Shown here piece after piece: positions 7,808 to 15,641 of a stretch of 46,651 nucleotides of DNA; the stretch's first letter is position 1; every line of letters begins with the position of its first letter. The notes under the pieces were generated by a model. That model made no database searches and was not told the origin of the DNA. It saw nothing but the letters and a program-made list of their open reading frames with translations. This DNA is from Muribaculaceae bacterium (GTDB lineage Bacteria > Bacteroidota > Bacteroidia > Bacteroidales > Muribaculaceae). Position numbers and translations under genes: made by a program. The DNA lies in NCBI GenBank assembly GCA_029062985.1, contig JAIDPA010000152.1, forward strand, positions 1 through 46,651, given 5' to 3'.

Positions 7808-8920
7808 ATGAGAAGAACTCTAACACATAATGTCTATATCTGGCAGCGGAACGACTGGCCCTCATTCAGATGGGATGCTGCGAGGGTCCTTGAACCAATA
7901 AGTCGGCTGAGTCAGATGCACGGGCTGCTGAACGGCAGGATGGCGATGCTTGGCTTTAATGAGAAAAGCCGGTCGCTGCTCACCGCCATGACTGATGAAT
8001 TGATTGGCTCGTCTGAAATTGAAGGAGTAACTCTAAATCCCGCTTCGGTGAGAAGCAGTATTGCCCGCCGTCTTGGGATAGAGGATGACGGAATGCTGCT
8101 TGAAGACCATTATGTAGAGGGTCTGGTTGATGTGATGATAGATGCGGTGCGTAACTGTAGGGTGGCATTGACCGAAGAGCGGCTTTTCGGATGGCATACT
8201 GCTCTTTTCCCACTTGGCAGGAGTGGCATGCATCGTATCACGGTTGCAGATTGGCGAAAGGGAGAGGAGCCTATGCAGGTAGTGTCAGGGGCTATCGGCC
8301 ATGAGAAAGTACACTACGAGGCGCCCCCTTCGGAGGAGGTGCCGAAGGAAATGGAGCGTTTGATCAGCTGGTGTAATAATACCGAAATGTCGCCATATAT
8401 TCAGGCGGCAGTGGCTCATCTTTGGTTCGTAACTATTCATCCTTTTGATGATGGCAACGGTCGTATAAGTCGTACACTTGCTGATATGTTGTTGTCGCGT
8501 CTTGATATGGATTCCGCCCGTTATTACAGCATGTCGGCTGAAATCAACCGTAACAAGAAAGCTTATTACGAAATACTTGAACGCACACAGAAAGGAGAAC
8601 TTGACATTACAGAATGGATTTTGTGGTTTTTCGACTGCCTTCAGAGAGCCATAACCCGTGCTTCCGACATCATTGGACGCACTTTGGAGAAAACCGCTTA
8701 CTGGAACCGTTTCCGAGATATAGAGGTCAATGAGCGACAGCGAAAAATCATCAATCGCCTATGGGATGGTTTTGAAGGGAAACTAACCACATCCAAATGG
8801 GCGAAAATATGCAGATGTTCTCAGGATACTGCCTTACGTGACATCAACGACCTCATCACCAAAGGTATGCTACGCAAGAGCGAGGAAGGGGGGCGTAGCT
8901 CCAACTATCTTCTGCCGTGA
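7808..8920 (+). CDS. Fic family protein with DUF4172 N-terminal domain (predicted AMPylator)
   Basis: The protein of 370 residues has the typical DUF4172-Fic layout. The N-terminus contains 'YIWQRNDWPSFRWD'. An inhibitory-helix motif 'SSEIEG' (SxxxEG) sits at about residues 65-70, marking a class II Fic with N-terminal autoinhibition. The Fic core includes the catalytic 'HPFDDGNGRISR' at about 214-225. The C-terminus (about 300-370) looks like a winged helix ('KLTTSKWAKICRCSQDTALRDINDLITKGMLRK'). Fic enzymes with this motif usually transfer AMP to protein hydroxyls. The winged helix suggests DNA binding and possible autoregulation via the nearby palindromes (inference). It stands alone, with its own promoter and a strong bidirectional terminator downstream. 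Confidence 0.95.
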   Translation: MRRTLTHNVYIWQRNDWPSFRWDAARVLEPISRLSQMHGLLNGRMAMLGFNEKSRSLLTAMTDELIGSSEIEGVTLNPASVRSSIARRLGIEDDGMLLEDHYVEGLVDVMIDAVRNCRVALTEERLFGWHTALFPLGRSGMHRITVADWRKGEEPMQVVSGAIGHEKVHYEAPPSEEVPKEMERLISWCNNTEMSPYIQAAVAHLWFVTIHPFDDGNGRISRTLADMLLSRLDMDSARYYSMSAEINRNKKAYYEILERTQKGELDITEWILWFFDCLQRAITRASDIIGRTLEKTAYWNRFRDIEVNERQRKIINRLWDGFEGKLTTSKWAKICRCSQDTALRDINDLITKGMLRKSEEGGRSSNYLLP

Positions 8921-8942
8921 GGAACTGTGCCAATGGTTATTT

Positions 8943-8980
8943 AAAAGAGCCGGCGAAAATTACTTGCCGGCTCTTTTTTT
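8943..8980. terminator. Bidirectional rho-independent terminator between convergent genes
   Basis: AAAAGAGCCGGC and GCCGGCTCTTTT form a 12-bp stem with an 11-base loop, followed by T's on the plus strand and preceded by A's that become U's on the minus strand. It serves the Fic gene (plus) and the convergent lipoprotein gene (minus), whose stop codon touches its end. Confidence 0.9.
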
Positions 8981-9768
8981 CAGTTATCATATAGTTCCCA
9001 GGGACGCAGGAGGAGAATCTCTATATAGTCAAGATCATACAGATGGTCGTAACCGGCAGCTATCGCCTCCGGGGAGAGATCTATGATGTCGCTGAGGTAG
9101 AACTTGTCGCCGAACTCACTGCGGATACGATTCAAGAGGTCAGTGAACATTTCCTCTACAGATTCATACCATAGAATTGTTGAGAGATCAGGAAGTGTGA
9201 GCGGCCCGGCGGTGTAAGTAAACGCCACCCTGTCATATCCTGTTTCATAATTACCATCAGGAAGTAAGTCAGGATAGACACTGTGTTCGGAATATTGAGA
9301 AAAAGAGATTTCAGAAGAATTCCCCCTGTCAATCACATATTCATATCCGATTTTAAAAGTCTTCCCATCCTCACTCAGGGAAATAGGATACGAGACATAA
9401 AGGTCAGAATTGATGCCATTCTTTTCGCAATAAGCCATCCATGGCTCGTAGAGATAATTTGGTCCGCTGATAGGAAACATGTCAAATTGCATCCAGCATT
9501 TCCCATCCTTGATGTGGATATAATAGGGCAAAGGAGATTGCCAGCCTAAGAGTGTTGTCAAATCAACCTCCTGCCATATATTATTGGTTTGGGAATCCTT
9601 TTTGAAAAGTTTAAGACTGGAAGAGGTGTAGGTAGCAGAGATTTTGCCGGAAGCAATACGCTCGAAAATATCATGAGCATCTTCAGCAACATAAGCATCC
9701 TCACAAGAATTAAATACCGAGGAAGCGAAAAGGGTAACAAGCAATAGGGACAACCAGTTTTTCTTCAT
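8980..9768 (-). CDS. Lipoprotein of unknown function
   Basis: This 262-residue protein begins with a signal peptide and lipobox (MKKNWLSLLLVTLFASSVFNSC, Cys at residue 22), followed by acidic residues (CEDAYVAED) reminiscent of Bacteroidota surface-export signals. The rest is rich in aromatic and acidic residues with beta-strand-like stretches ('GKCWMQFDMFPISG', 'YDRVAFTYTAGPLTL') and no motif that I recognise. It is convergent with the Fic gene and shares its terminator. It could be a surface-exposed or periplasmic binding protein, but nothing in the sequence fixes a function. Confidence 0.7.
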   Translation of the reverse strand: MKKNWLSLLLVTLFASSVFNSCEDAYVAEDAHDIFERIASGKISATYTSSSLKLFKKDSQTNNIWQEVDLTTLLGWQSPLPYYIHIKDGKCWMQFDMFPISGPNYLYEPWMAYCEKNGINSDLYVSYPISLSEDGKTFKIGYEYVIDRGNSSEISFSQYSEHSVYPDLLPDGNYETGYDRVAFTYTAGPLTLPDLSTILWYESVEEMFTDLLNRIRSEFGDKFYLSDIIDLSPEAIAAGYDHLYDLDYIEILLLRPWELYDN

Positions 9769-10158
9769 GATTTTTTGTAATATAGTTAAGTTTTGTCATC
9801 TCAACTTTCGGATACTCAACTTGAGCGGGTAAAAGTTGATCTATACTATATAGACGCTGAGAAATACGGAATACTGCATGAAAAGAAAAAATTTTTATCA
9901 GCAGAGGGATTTGGCATTGGCAGTAAATCATGTTTTACGGCACGGTTTACGGCACGCCAACGAAATCTATCCTAAGATTTAAAATTTTTATAGCTGATCA
10001 CAGCTGCTTGGAAGGGATGGAATATTAGCGCTTCGCATGAACCACCGAACGAAGAAGGGGAGGTATTAGGTATAAGTTATGAATTATGAGATTGGCTGTA
10101 AAGGTAAGAATAAAAGGAGAGGAGAGAGGTATATTTTGCTAAGGAATAGATAAGAGTA
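9769..10158. other. Gene-poor stretch with an 11-bp direct repeat
   Basis: No ORF is supported here. TTTACGGCACG occurs at 9934-9944 and 9946-9956, a 12-bp period. The sequence is otherwise AT-rich spacer carrying the upstream region of the 8980-9768 gene. The direct repeat could be a protein-binding site or a remnant of mobile-element DNA; no integrase or attachment-site copy was found in the window. Confidence 0.4.
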
Positions 10159-10902
10159 TTATTTATAAAAGGTTATCCAATTTGTTGCATATTTATTTGG
10201 ATTAGGAAAAATATCAATTACATTACCATTAGCATCTCGATACCATGAATGTTTCCAACCGCCCATATCAAGATATATAGCTTCCCAGACTCCCAATTTA
10301 GCCAATTCATAAACAAATTTTCCGAAAGGCAATGCCTTTTTAGAATCAATAATAGCTATCCGATTATTAATCAAACATAACGCACGGAAAATGTTTCTAC
10401 TATTGTAATTACGCCATGATCTAACGATTTGTCCATTGTGAATCATCATATCCTGCGCAAAACCGCATCCATCTGTTTGAGCTTTTTTAAAGTCTTCTAC
10501 CCAGTTGTCGTATGCAAAATGTGGTTTACCATCATAGAAAGAAAAAGCACCTCTATATGATTCGGAGGGAGCACCATTAAAAAATACTCCATTTGAGATA
10601 TGATTTCCGATAATATTCTTATGGTCAAAAGTATCAAGACAGTTGACTGTATATGCAGCTGCACACACCATTATTACATTTTTATTATTCTTGGATGGCA
10701 TTTTTCCGCACTCCAAATCAATTACTGAATAATTTGGATAATAAATATTGAAATACTGAGATGAATCAACTTCTACCGGTTCAAACTGTCTTTTTTGTGT
10801 ATCTTCAGATTGGAAAACCGATGAATCCATAGAAGATCCAACCTTATACTTCGAACATGAATTCACGAAAATTAATATTATAAATATGAGATATTTATTC
10901 AT
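10159..10902 (-). CDS. NAGPA-like phosphodiester glycosidase family lipoprotein
   Basis: The product (247 residues) has a short signal peptide with lipobox VNSC (Cys at about 16), then a NAGPA-like domain. Its segments 'NGVFFNGAP', 'GCGFAQDMMIHNGQIV', 'NIFRALCLINNRIAIIDS', 'FGKFVYELAKLGVWEAIYLDMGGW' and the ending 'ATNWITFYK' align in order with the C-terminal half of the SanA fusion at 5963-7285 ('FTQEMMIHEGK', 'FRALCL', 'YTDMGPGW', 'ASNFITITT'). It is therefore a free-standing, lipid-anchored paralogue of that domain. Substrate is unknown; sugar-phosphodiester hydrolysis in the envelope is the family expectation. Confidence 0.8.
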   Translation of the reverse strand: MNKYLIFIILIFVNSCSKYKVGSSMDSSVFQSEDTQKRQFEPVEVDSSQYFNIYYPNYSVIDLECGKMPSKNNKNVIMVCAAAYTVNCLDTFDHKNIIGNHISNGVFFNGAPSESYRGAFSFYDGKPHFAYDNWVEDFKKAQTDGCGFAQDMMIHNGQIVRSWRNYNSRNIFRALCLINNRIAIIDSKKALPFGKFVYELAKLGVWEAIYLDMGGWKHSWYRDANGNVIDIFPNPNKYATNWITFYK

Positions 10903-10963
10903 AAATGTTTTAAAGATGAATTAACTGATGCTCCCTTCTTGTGGTTACGGTAACGGATTACAT

Positions 10964-11458
10964 TTATTTCTTTTTCAGATTTTTATTAACTAATTTAACA
11001 ATACCCCATGCGCACACCAAAAGTATTGCTGTTATTAGGAAAAGTATCGCGTAAACATAGTACAATGCTATATAGTCTTCATCAATTAGAATCTCAAGGG
11101 TTGCAGTCCCTGAAGTAGGATTTATAACCACCGAATAAGTTAAATCATCATCAACGTGTTTAGTTTTCATATACGACTCATTTATTTTTTCCCATCCTCT
11201 GCCTTTTATTTGCTTAACCAGAGCAGTTTCTTCTTTGGGAGAAAAAGTTACATGATATATGAAATTATCGAATCGAGATGCTCCCCTGTCAAGATTATCC
11301 TCCTTATCTAATATAGTATAATTGGGAAGCTCTAAATCAACTGCATGTAAAATATCTTTTGGCTCCGTACCCAGAGTTGATATATTTATAACACACCAAA
11401 GAATTCCTACGGCGCATAATACTTCTATTGTGATTATTATTCGGTTAAATATTTTCAT
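10964..11458 (-). CDS. Small membrane protein with two TM helices and an extracytoplasmic domain
   Basis: I do not recognise the family. The 164-residue protein has an N-terminal TM helix (about 8-28, 'IIITIEVLCAVGILWCVINI'), a roughly 95-residue soluble domain and a second TM helix (about 132-155, 'ALYYVYAILFLITAILLVCAWG') followed by a basic tail, placing the middle domain in the periplasm. A TAAATTTG box lies about 26 bases upstream. It is separated from the 12-gene operon by about 190 bases and from the NAGPA-like gene by about 60 bases, so it may be co-transcribed with the latter. Confidence 0.65.
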   Translation of the reverse strand: MKIFNRIIITIEVLCAVGILWCVINISTLGTEPKDILHAVDLELPNYTILDKEDNLDRGASRFDNFIYHVTFSPKEETALVKQIKGRGWEKINESYMKTKHVDDDLTYSVVINPTSGTATLEILIDEDYIALYYVYAILFLITAILLVCAWGIVKLVNKNLKKK

Positions 11459-11645
11459 AGTTTTTATAATTACAATGATTATCCAAATTTATATAATCAA
11501 AGTAGTTTTGGAATTAACTTAATACATCTTTATTAAATTCTAATAGATACGCACTTCTATCAAGAAAGGATAGAATTAAAGTCAAGACTTTGTTTCCGTG
11601 TGTATTTAACATTGGAAAAGAGGTTGGATGAAGCTATTGTCATTT
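11459..11645. other. Spacer between the 12-gene operon and the small membrane protein gene
   Basis: A TAAATTTG -7-like box (minus strand, 11484-11491) may serve the 10964-11458 gene, though no good -33 was found at the right spacing. An inverted repeat TTCTATC/GATAGAA (11555-11575) lies about 70 bases downstream of the operon's last stop. It lacks a U-tract, so it is only a weak terminator candidate. Confidence 0.4.
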
Positions 11646-12350
11646 CTATAAATTGAGTACGAATCCATTGGGGTCAATAATAAAATCCTTATATAGACGA
11701 GAGTTGGATAATTTTAATCTTCCCCGATTTTTTACAACGAGTTTCCGTAATGAGTAAGAATCGCCTTCAAGGAGATATAATTGACCGGATGGTAAGATGT
11801 AACCTGAGAACAAAGTGTTTTCAATAGGAATGATTCTGCTTCTAACGATGTTTTTATATTTAGTCAGCAGGTTCAGAAAAATCCAGTTTTGTTCATCCAC
11901 TTTTGCCCAAATATTTTTAGCCTCTAAATTTAGAGAGACCTCTTGGTAAACTGGGTCAAGTAAAACTTCTTTTTGAGGAATAGAAAACAGCCCTTCTTTA
12001 TCTTGATTAATAATAATGACTCCGTTATAATAAGGAGAAATTTTAATATCATGATACTTTGGCTCAAAAATGACACATCCCTGATTAAAATTAATTTTCC
12101 ACAATCCTTTTAATCCCATAAGAGACGTGAGCCCCAAAATATAATCTTTCGAGCGAAGAATCTGCACATCATCATAAATGGTAGGGATTAAGACTTTATC
12201 ATTATATTTTATCCCTTTCCAACCATTACGTTCGACAATTTCAAAACCACTATCAGAAGCTATGACAGTTCTTTTCTCAAATCGAAGATCATAATCCTCT
12301 TCTTTCCTAAAAGATAATTCTTCAATAATGTTATTAGTCATGTTTTGCAA
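11646..12350 (-). CDS. WG-repeat protein
   Basis: This 234-residue protein contains at least three copies of a WG-type repeat, seen as 'GWKGIKYNDKVLIPTIYDDV', 'GLKGLWKIN...VIFEPKYHDI' and 'KEGLFSIPQKEVLLDPVYQEV'. Each has the G-(L/I/W)-(W/F/Y) start and the (I/L)-x-P-x-Y-x-(D/E) end typical of WG repeats, which probably form a beta-propeller or solenoid for protein binding. There is no signal peptide, so it should be cytoplasmic. It is the last gene of the 12-gene operon and overlaps the upstream gene by 17 bases. A role as adaptor or target-recognition subunit is inference. Confidence 0.75.
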   Translation of the reverse strand: MQNMTNNIIEELSFRKEEDYDLRFEKRTVIASDSGFEIVERNGWKGIKYNDKVLIPTIYDDVQILRSKDYILGLTSLMGLKGLWKINFNQGCVIFEPKYHDIKISPYYNGVIIINQDKEGLFSIPQKEVLLDPVYQEVSLNLEAKNIWAKVDEQNWIFLNLLTKYKNIVRSRIIPIENTLFSGYILPSGQLYLLEGDSYSLRKLVVKNRGRLKLSNSRLYKDFIIDPNGFVLNL

Positions 12351-13029
12351 AAAGATTTAGAATGGAAAACACTGTATAAGATGATACACCCGAAGCAGAA
12401 GCCATATCCAATAATTGAGCCCAATCTGTAGATACTTTTTTAGCAATATGAGCATCCATCAATTTAGAATATAGAGGAAGAATATTATCCGGATATGATT
12501 CGGCATACCGCTCATCAAGAATAACAGAGTCAATGAGACGAAAGAAAGAAGGAGGAGGAAGCAGTTTAACTTCCAGAATTATACTGTCTGTTTGAAAAGG
12601 AGATTTCCCCTGTTCACTTAATATGAAATCATTTGACAAGGTTTTTATTTCTACTTCAAAATTTCCAGTTGCTGCCCTTTCCTTAGCGACAATATAATGG
12701 GTATCGGTACATTTTATACAAAAATATTTATTCAAAACACCTTTTGGATTTCTCTCTATTACAGAGAAAACTTCTCCGGGAGCAATATGTGAAATTGAAA
12801 GATTAAGGAAAGGAATCGGATCTTCATTAATCTTTTGATCAATAAAAGATAATATTTCCTGCCTGGAAATATCAGAGCCTTCATTATAGAATTCGAGGTG
12901 TAGAGCAGAGATATTTTCTGCTGTGACATTGAAGGTATCAAAAATATACTTTCGCGATCCCGTTTTCAACACGGGACCACGAAAGAATTTTTGGAATATT
13001 CTTATAGCTTCAGAATTACTTACCGCCAT
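12334..13029 (-). CDS. Unknown cytoplasmic protein of the 12-gene operon
   Basis: I do not recognise this 231-residue protein. It lacks a signal peptide or TM helix. The N-terminus is helical ('SNSEAIRIFQKFFRG', 'SRQEILSFIDQKIN'), the middle looks beta-rich ('EVFSVIERNPKG', 'KYFCIKCTDTHYIVAKE', 'SIILEVKLLPPPSFF') and the C-terminus is helical again. It overlaps the protease gene by 14 bases and the WG-repeat gene by 17 bases, so it is almost certainly translated as part of the same unit. Confidence 0.65.
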   Translation of the reverse strand: MAVSNSEAIRIFQKFFRGPVLKTGSRKYIFDTFNVTAENISALHLEFYNEGSDISRQEILSFIDQKINEDPIPFLNLSISHIAPGEVFSVIERNPKGVLNKYFCIKCTDTHYIVAKERAATGNFEVEIKTLSNDFILSEQGKSPFQTDSIILEVKLLPPPSFFRLIDSVILDERYAESYPDNILPLYSKLMDAHIAKKVSTDWAQLLDMASASGVSSYTVFSILNLFAKHD

Positions 13030-14083
13030 ACTTAATACCTAATTTATCAAGAATAGGACGCACCTCCAATATGTCGATACCATAATTAGTATTTTGCATT
13101 GATTTATCGCCCATTTCATGAACAGCATAGACCAAGCCATTTTCCAGACATACAGGACCACCACTGTTCCCTCCGTTAGTTGGAATAGTGTATTGCATGA
13201 CAGTTAGATCTCTATCATCATAAGGATCTTGTCGATATGCACTTACAGAGCCAGGGGCACTATAGGTCGCTGTAAGACCGTGAGGATTACCTAAGGTAGC
13301 GCAGAAGTCGCCTTGTTTAGCATGTCGATCTGCGAGACTGAAATACGGCACAACCTCATCTCTGTCAAGATCTACCGTAAACACAGTGATATCCAATTGA
13401 GGATTTGTATAATCAATGCGTTTAATCCCACGAGTCTTAGTGCTATATATCCGTGTATCATCAGGATCATCCGCATATAACCAGACACGCCCCGCAGTAT
13501 TTTTTAACACGTGATTATTGGTAATGGCTGTTCCCGTATTGTTAATAAAGAAACCTGTTCCAATACCTTCCGGTGTCTCAATTAAGAATGTGCGTTGCTT
13601 TATATATAAAGCAAGATCGGAAAGTTTAGTTGGAGGAATAGATTTTTCTACCATACTATTATATACGTCCAAAGAATCCACTACGTATGCAGCATCATAT
13701 ACATCACTCCGATATTGATCTATTAAAATTGTGTTAAGGCATTGTGCAACCTCATTACCTTCGGACTTTAATAAAACATATCGATAAACTGTATCATCAT
13801 TTGCTTCAATATCCTCGCCAGTATGTGAATCCCTAATCAGATCCACATAGTTATTTAAGATATTTTTACGAATATATTGTTCTGCCTGTTTGGAATCCTC
13901 TTTAATGCCAAGAAGTTTAACACGAAGCCCCGTGTTCATAATGAGAGTATTCCCTTCAACATCCTCAACATAATAATCTTCTTCACAATCGTGTGAAGAT
14001 TCTGTTACTGCACACGACCTGTATAAGAAAATACCGACTATTAAGGCTCCTGCAATGATTATTAAAAGCTTTTTACTACTCAT
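13016..14083 (-). CDS. Trypsin-like serine protease with an N-terminal degenerate SNase-like domain
   Basis: The 355-residue protein has an N-terminal membrane anchor (about residues 4-24, 'LLIIIAGALIVGIFLYRSC', possibly a lipobox). Next comes a domain (about 32-140) whose order ('GNTLIMNTGLRVKLLGI', a helix with 'AEQYIRKNIL', then 'DDTVYRYVLLKSEGNEVAQCLN') resembles a staphylococcal-nuclease fold with its catalytic residues mostly lost. The C-terminal half is an HtrA-like trypsin domain with the full triad: His in 'AITNNHVL' (about 189), Asp in 'NPQLDITVF' (about 229) and Ser in 'GGNSGGPV' (about 307). No PDZ domain follows. It overlaps neighbours at both ends by 8 and 14 bases. It probably cleaves a periplasmic or system-internal substrate (inference). 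Confidence 0.85.
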   Translation of the reverse strand: MSSKKLLIIIAGALIVGIFLYRSCAVTESSHDCEEDYYVEDVEGNTLIMNTGLRVKLLGIKEDSKQAEQYIRKNILNNYVDLIRDSHTGEDIEANDDTVYRYVLLKSEGNEVAQCLNTILIDQYRSDVYDAAYVVDSLDVYNSMVEKSIPPTKLSDLALYIKQRTFLIETPEGIGTGFFINNTGTAITNNHVLKNTAGRVWLYADDPDDTRIYSTKTRGIKRIDYTNPQLDITVFTVDLDRDEVVPYFSLADRHAKQGDFCATLGNPHGLTATYSAPGSVSAYRQDPYDDRDLTVMQYTIPTNGGNSGGPVCLENGLVYAVHEMGDKSMQNTNYGIDILEVRPILDKLGIKYGGK

Positions 14084-14708
14084 ACTTTACTTTAGCTCTT
14101 TTTATGATTTTCCAGTTTTTTCCGTCTTTAACGATCCCTCCCTTTTCAACTGTTACCATCCGAGATGCCTCAGTTCTGGATTTTCCATTATTGATCACCT
14201 CGATAACTCTTTCTGGGAAGCTTTTCCCAAATTCTTCATTGCCGAATTCATCTAAAGTGGCTTGCACAGAAAACTCACCTGAAGTTTCACCAATAGAAAC
14301 TTCATAAGGATAAGAGGAAATTGAATCTAAATCCTCCTTGGTTTTCATTCTTTTAAAGGAATAATCTCCGTTGAGGAAGACAGGAGATAGTGCATATCGA
14401 ATTTCTCTCTCTTCTTCTCTTAGAGGAGAAGGCTCGGTTTGTTCCTTAATCAGAGTTTTCTCAATTGTCGGCTCAATATTTGATAAATTTTGTGGGGGAG
14501 TTGATATTCCGATATTGCCAGAAGAAGGAACAATAGGTTCAGTTATTCCTCCGTAAGGAGAAGCTGCCGAGATCAGAAAGTTTTCAAGCATTCTGGATAA
14601 AGCTTCTCTCCGTTGTTGTGCACCGATATTTTCAGGGGCGAAAGCTTCCATAACCTCAATAGTGGCGGCATAGAGAGAATTCAGTGCCTTTGTCTGACGA
14701 TCATTCAT
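14076..14708 (-). CDS. Unknown protein sharing a C-terminal domain with the neighbouring TM coiled-coil protein
   Basis: This 210-residue protein has a helical N-terminus ('QTKALNSLYAATIEVMEAFAPENI...'), a Pro/Ser-rich linker with 'IVPSSGNIG', and a C-terminal domain (about 105-210) containing 'SGEFSVQATLDEFGNEEF', 'RVIEVINNGKSRTEASRMV' and the ending 'WKIIKRAKVKYE'. The upstream operon gene product ends with a similar arrangement ('VTPSSGNIQ', 'ALFRVKYDPSSGTGFYELNP', 'LKVITRLKVE'), so the two share a domain. There is no signal peptide. The domain's function is unknown; it might mediate subunit docking. Confidence 0.65.
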   Translation of the reverse strand: MNDRQTKALNSLYAATIEVMEAFAPENIGAQQRREALSRMLENFLISAASPYGGITEPIVPSSGNIGISTPPQNLSNIEPTIEKTLIKEQTEPSPLREEEREIRYALSPVFLNGDYSFKRMKTKEDLDSISSYPYEVSIGETSGEFSVQATLDEFGNEEFGKSFPERVIEVINNGKSRTEASRMVTVEKGGIVKDGKNWKIIKRAKVKYE

Positions 14709-14731
14709 AATGTTTGAATCTTAAATTAAGT

Positions 14732-15631
14732 TTATTCTACTTTAAGCCTGGTTATTACTTTCAAATCCCCTCCCTCCTTTCGAAGTTTACCGGCTTCTTT
14801 AGTCTTATATCCTGAAAGTTTGGATGGTTTGACTCCATCCGAGAAGGTCTTCAAGGTATCAAGTTTGGTAGAGATATTATCAACGTTAGGATTCAGTTCA
14901 TAGAATCCGGTTCCTGAAGAAGGATCATACTTGACACGGAAAAGGGCTTGAGTATTGTTCTGATCAAGCGACCAGATAGGGATTGTCAATTCTCCGCTAT
15001 CATCCATGCTAAGAGAGGAAATATAGGAAATCTGATAGGGTGATGACATTTCCTCCCGGACAGATTGAATATTGCCGGAAGAGGGAGTTACAGCCTGCTT
15101 ATTAGTTTTTGTCTGAACTGAAATTTTAGATTTTAAATCATGAATATTTTGATAAATTTTTGCTATATTATCATCTAAATTCCTTGAATCGTATTCAAGC
15201 AGATCAATCTTCCTTTGAAGTGCTTCTATATCTGTTCGGTTATCTCCAATCTTCTTATTAAGTATTCTTAAACTATCTTCAAGATTTTTATTTTTAGAAT
15301 TCTTTTTGGAGTCGAGATATACAAAAATAGATACACCTAAAGCTACTAAAGCAATTATCAAAGCATACCAATCAGTTGTTTTTTCTTTAACAATAGAATT
15401 GGTTTGTGAATTTTCATCCTTTATGTTGTCAGTTTCCGATTCTATATTCTCAGCTTCAGAATTATTCGCTAAAGAATCCATATTCTTCATAACCGAATCT
15501 CCGGGAGTAGCAGCTACTTCTGTTTCAGATGTTTGAGTAGATGATGTTGAATCGTTGCCATTCATCCCCAGTATGGTTGAGCACCATACTGGAGATAAAA
15601 TCAGTATAAGAATTATAAGTAATCTTTTCAT
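14732..15631 (-). CDS. Membrane-anchored coiled-coil protein with operon-specific C-terminal domain
   Basis: The 299-residue protein starts with a signal-peptide-like segment ('MKRLLIILILILSPVWCSTI'), followed by a Ser/Thr/Glu/Asn-rich stretch. A TM helix follows (about 89-109, 'TDWYALIIALVALGVSIFVYL'), then a basic stop-transfer region and a heptad-patterned coiled coil (about 120-175, 'LRILNKKIGDNRTDIEALQRKIDLLEY'). The C-terminal domain (about 195-299) is shared with the next gene product. The topology suggests a short periplasmic N-terminus and a cytoplasmic coiled-coil rod carrying the shared domain. It could tether the cytoplasmic NTPases to the inner membrane (inference). Confidence 0.7.
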   Translation of the reverse strand: MKRLLIILILILSPVWCSTILGMNGNDSTSSTQTSETEVAATPGDSVMKNMDSLANNSEAENIESETDNIKDENSQTNSIVKEKTTDWYALIIALVALGVSIFVYLDSKKNSKNKNLEDSLRILNKKIGDNRTDIEALQRKIDLLEYDSRNLDDNIAKIYQNIHDLKSKISVQTKTNKQAVTPSSGNIQSVREEMSSPYQISYISSLSMDDSGELTIPIWSLDQNNTQALFRVKYDPSSGTGFYELNPNVDNISTKLDTLKTFSDGVKPSKLSGYKTKEAGKLRKEGGDLKVITRLKVE

Positions 15632-15641
15632 TACAGTAATA

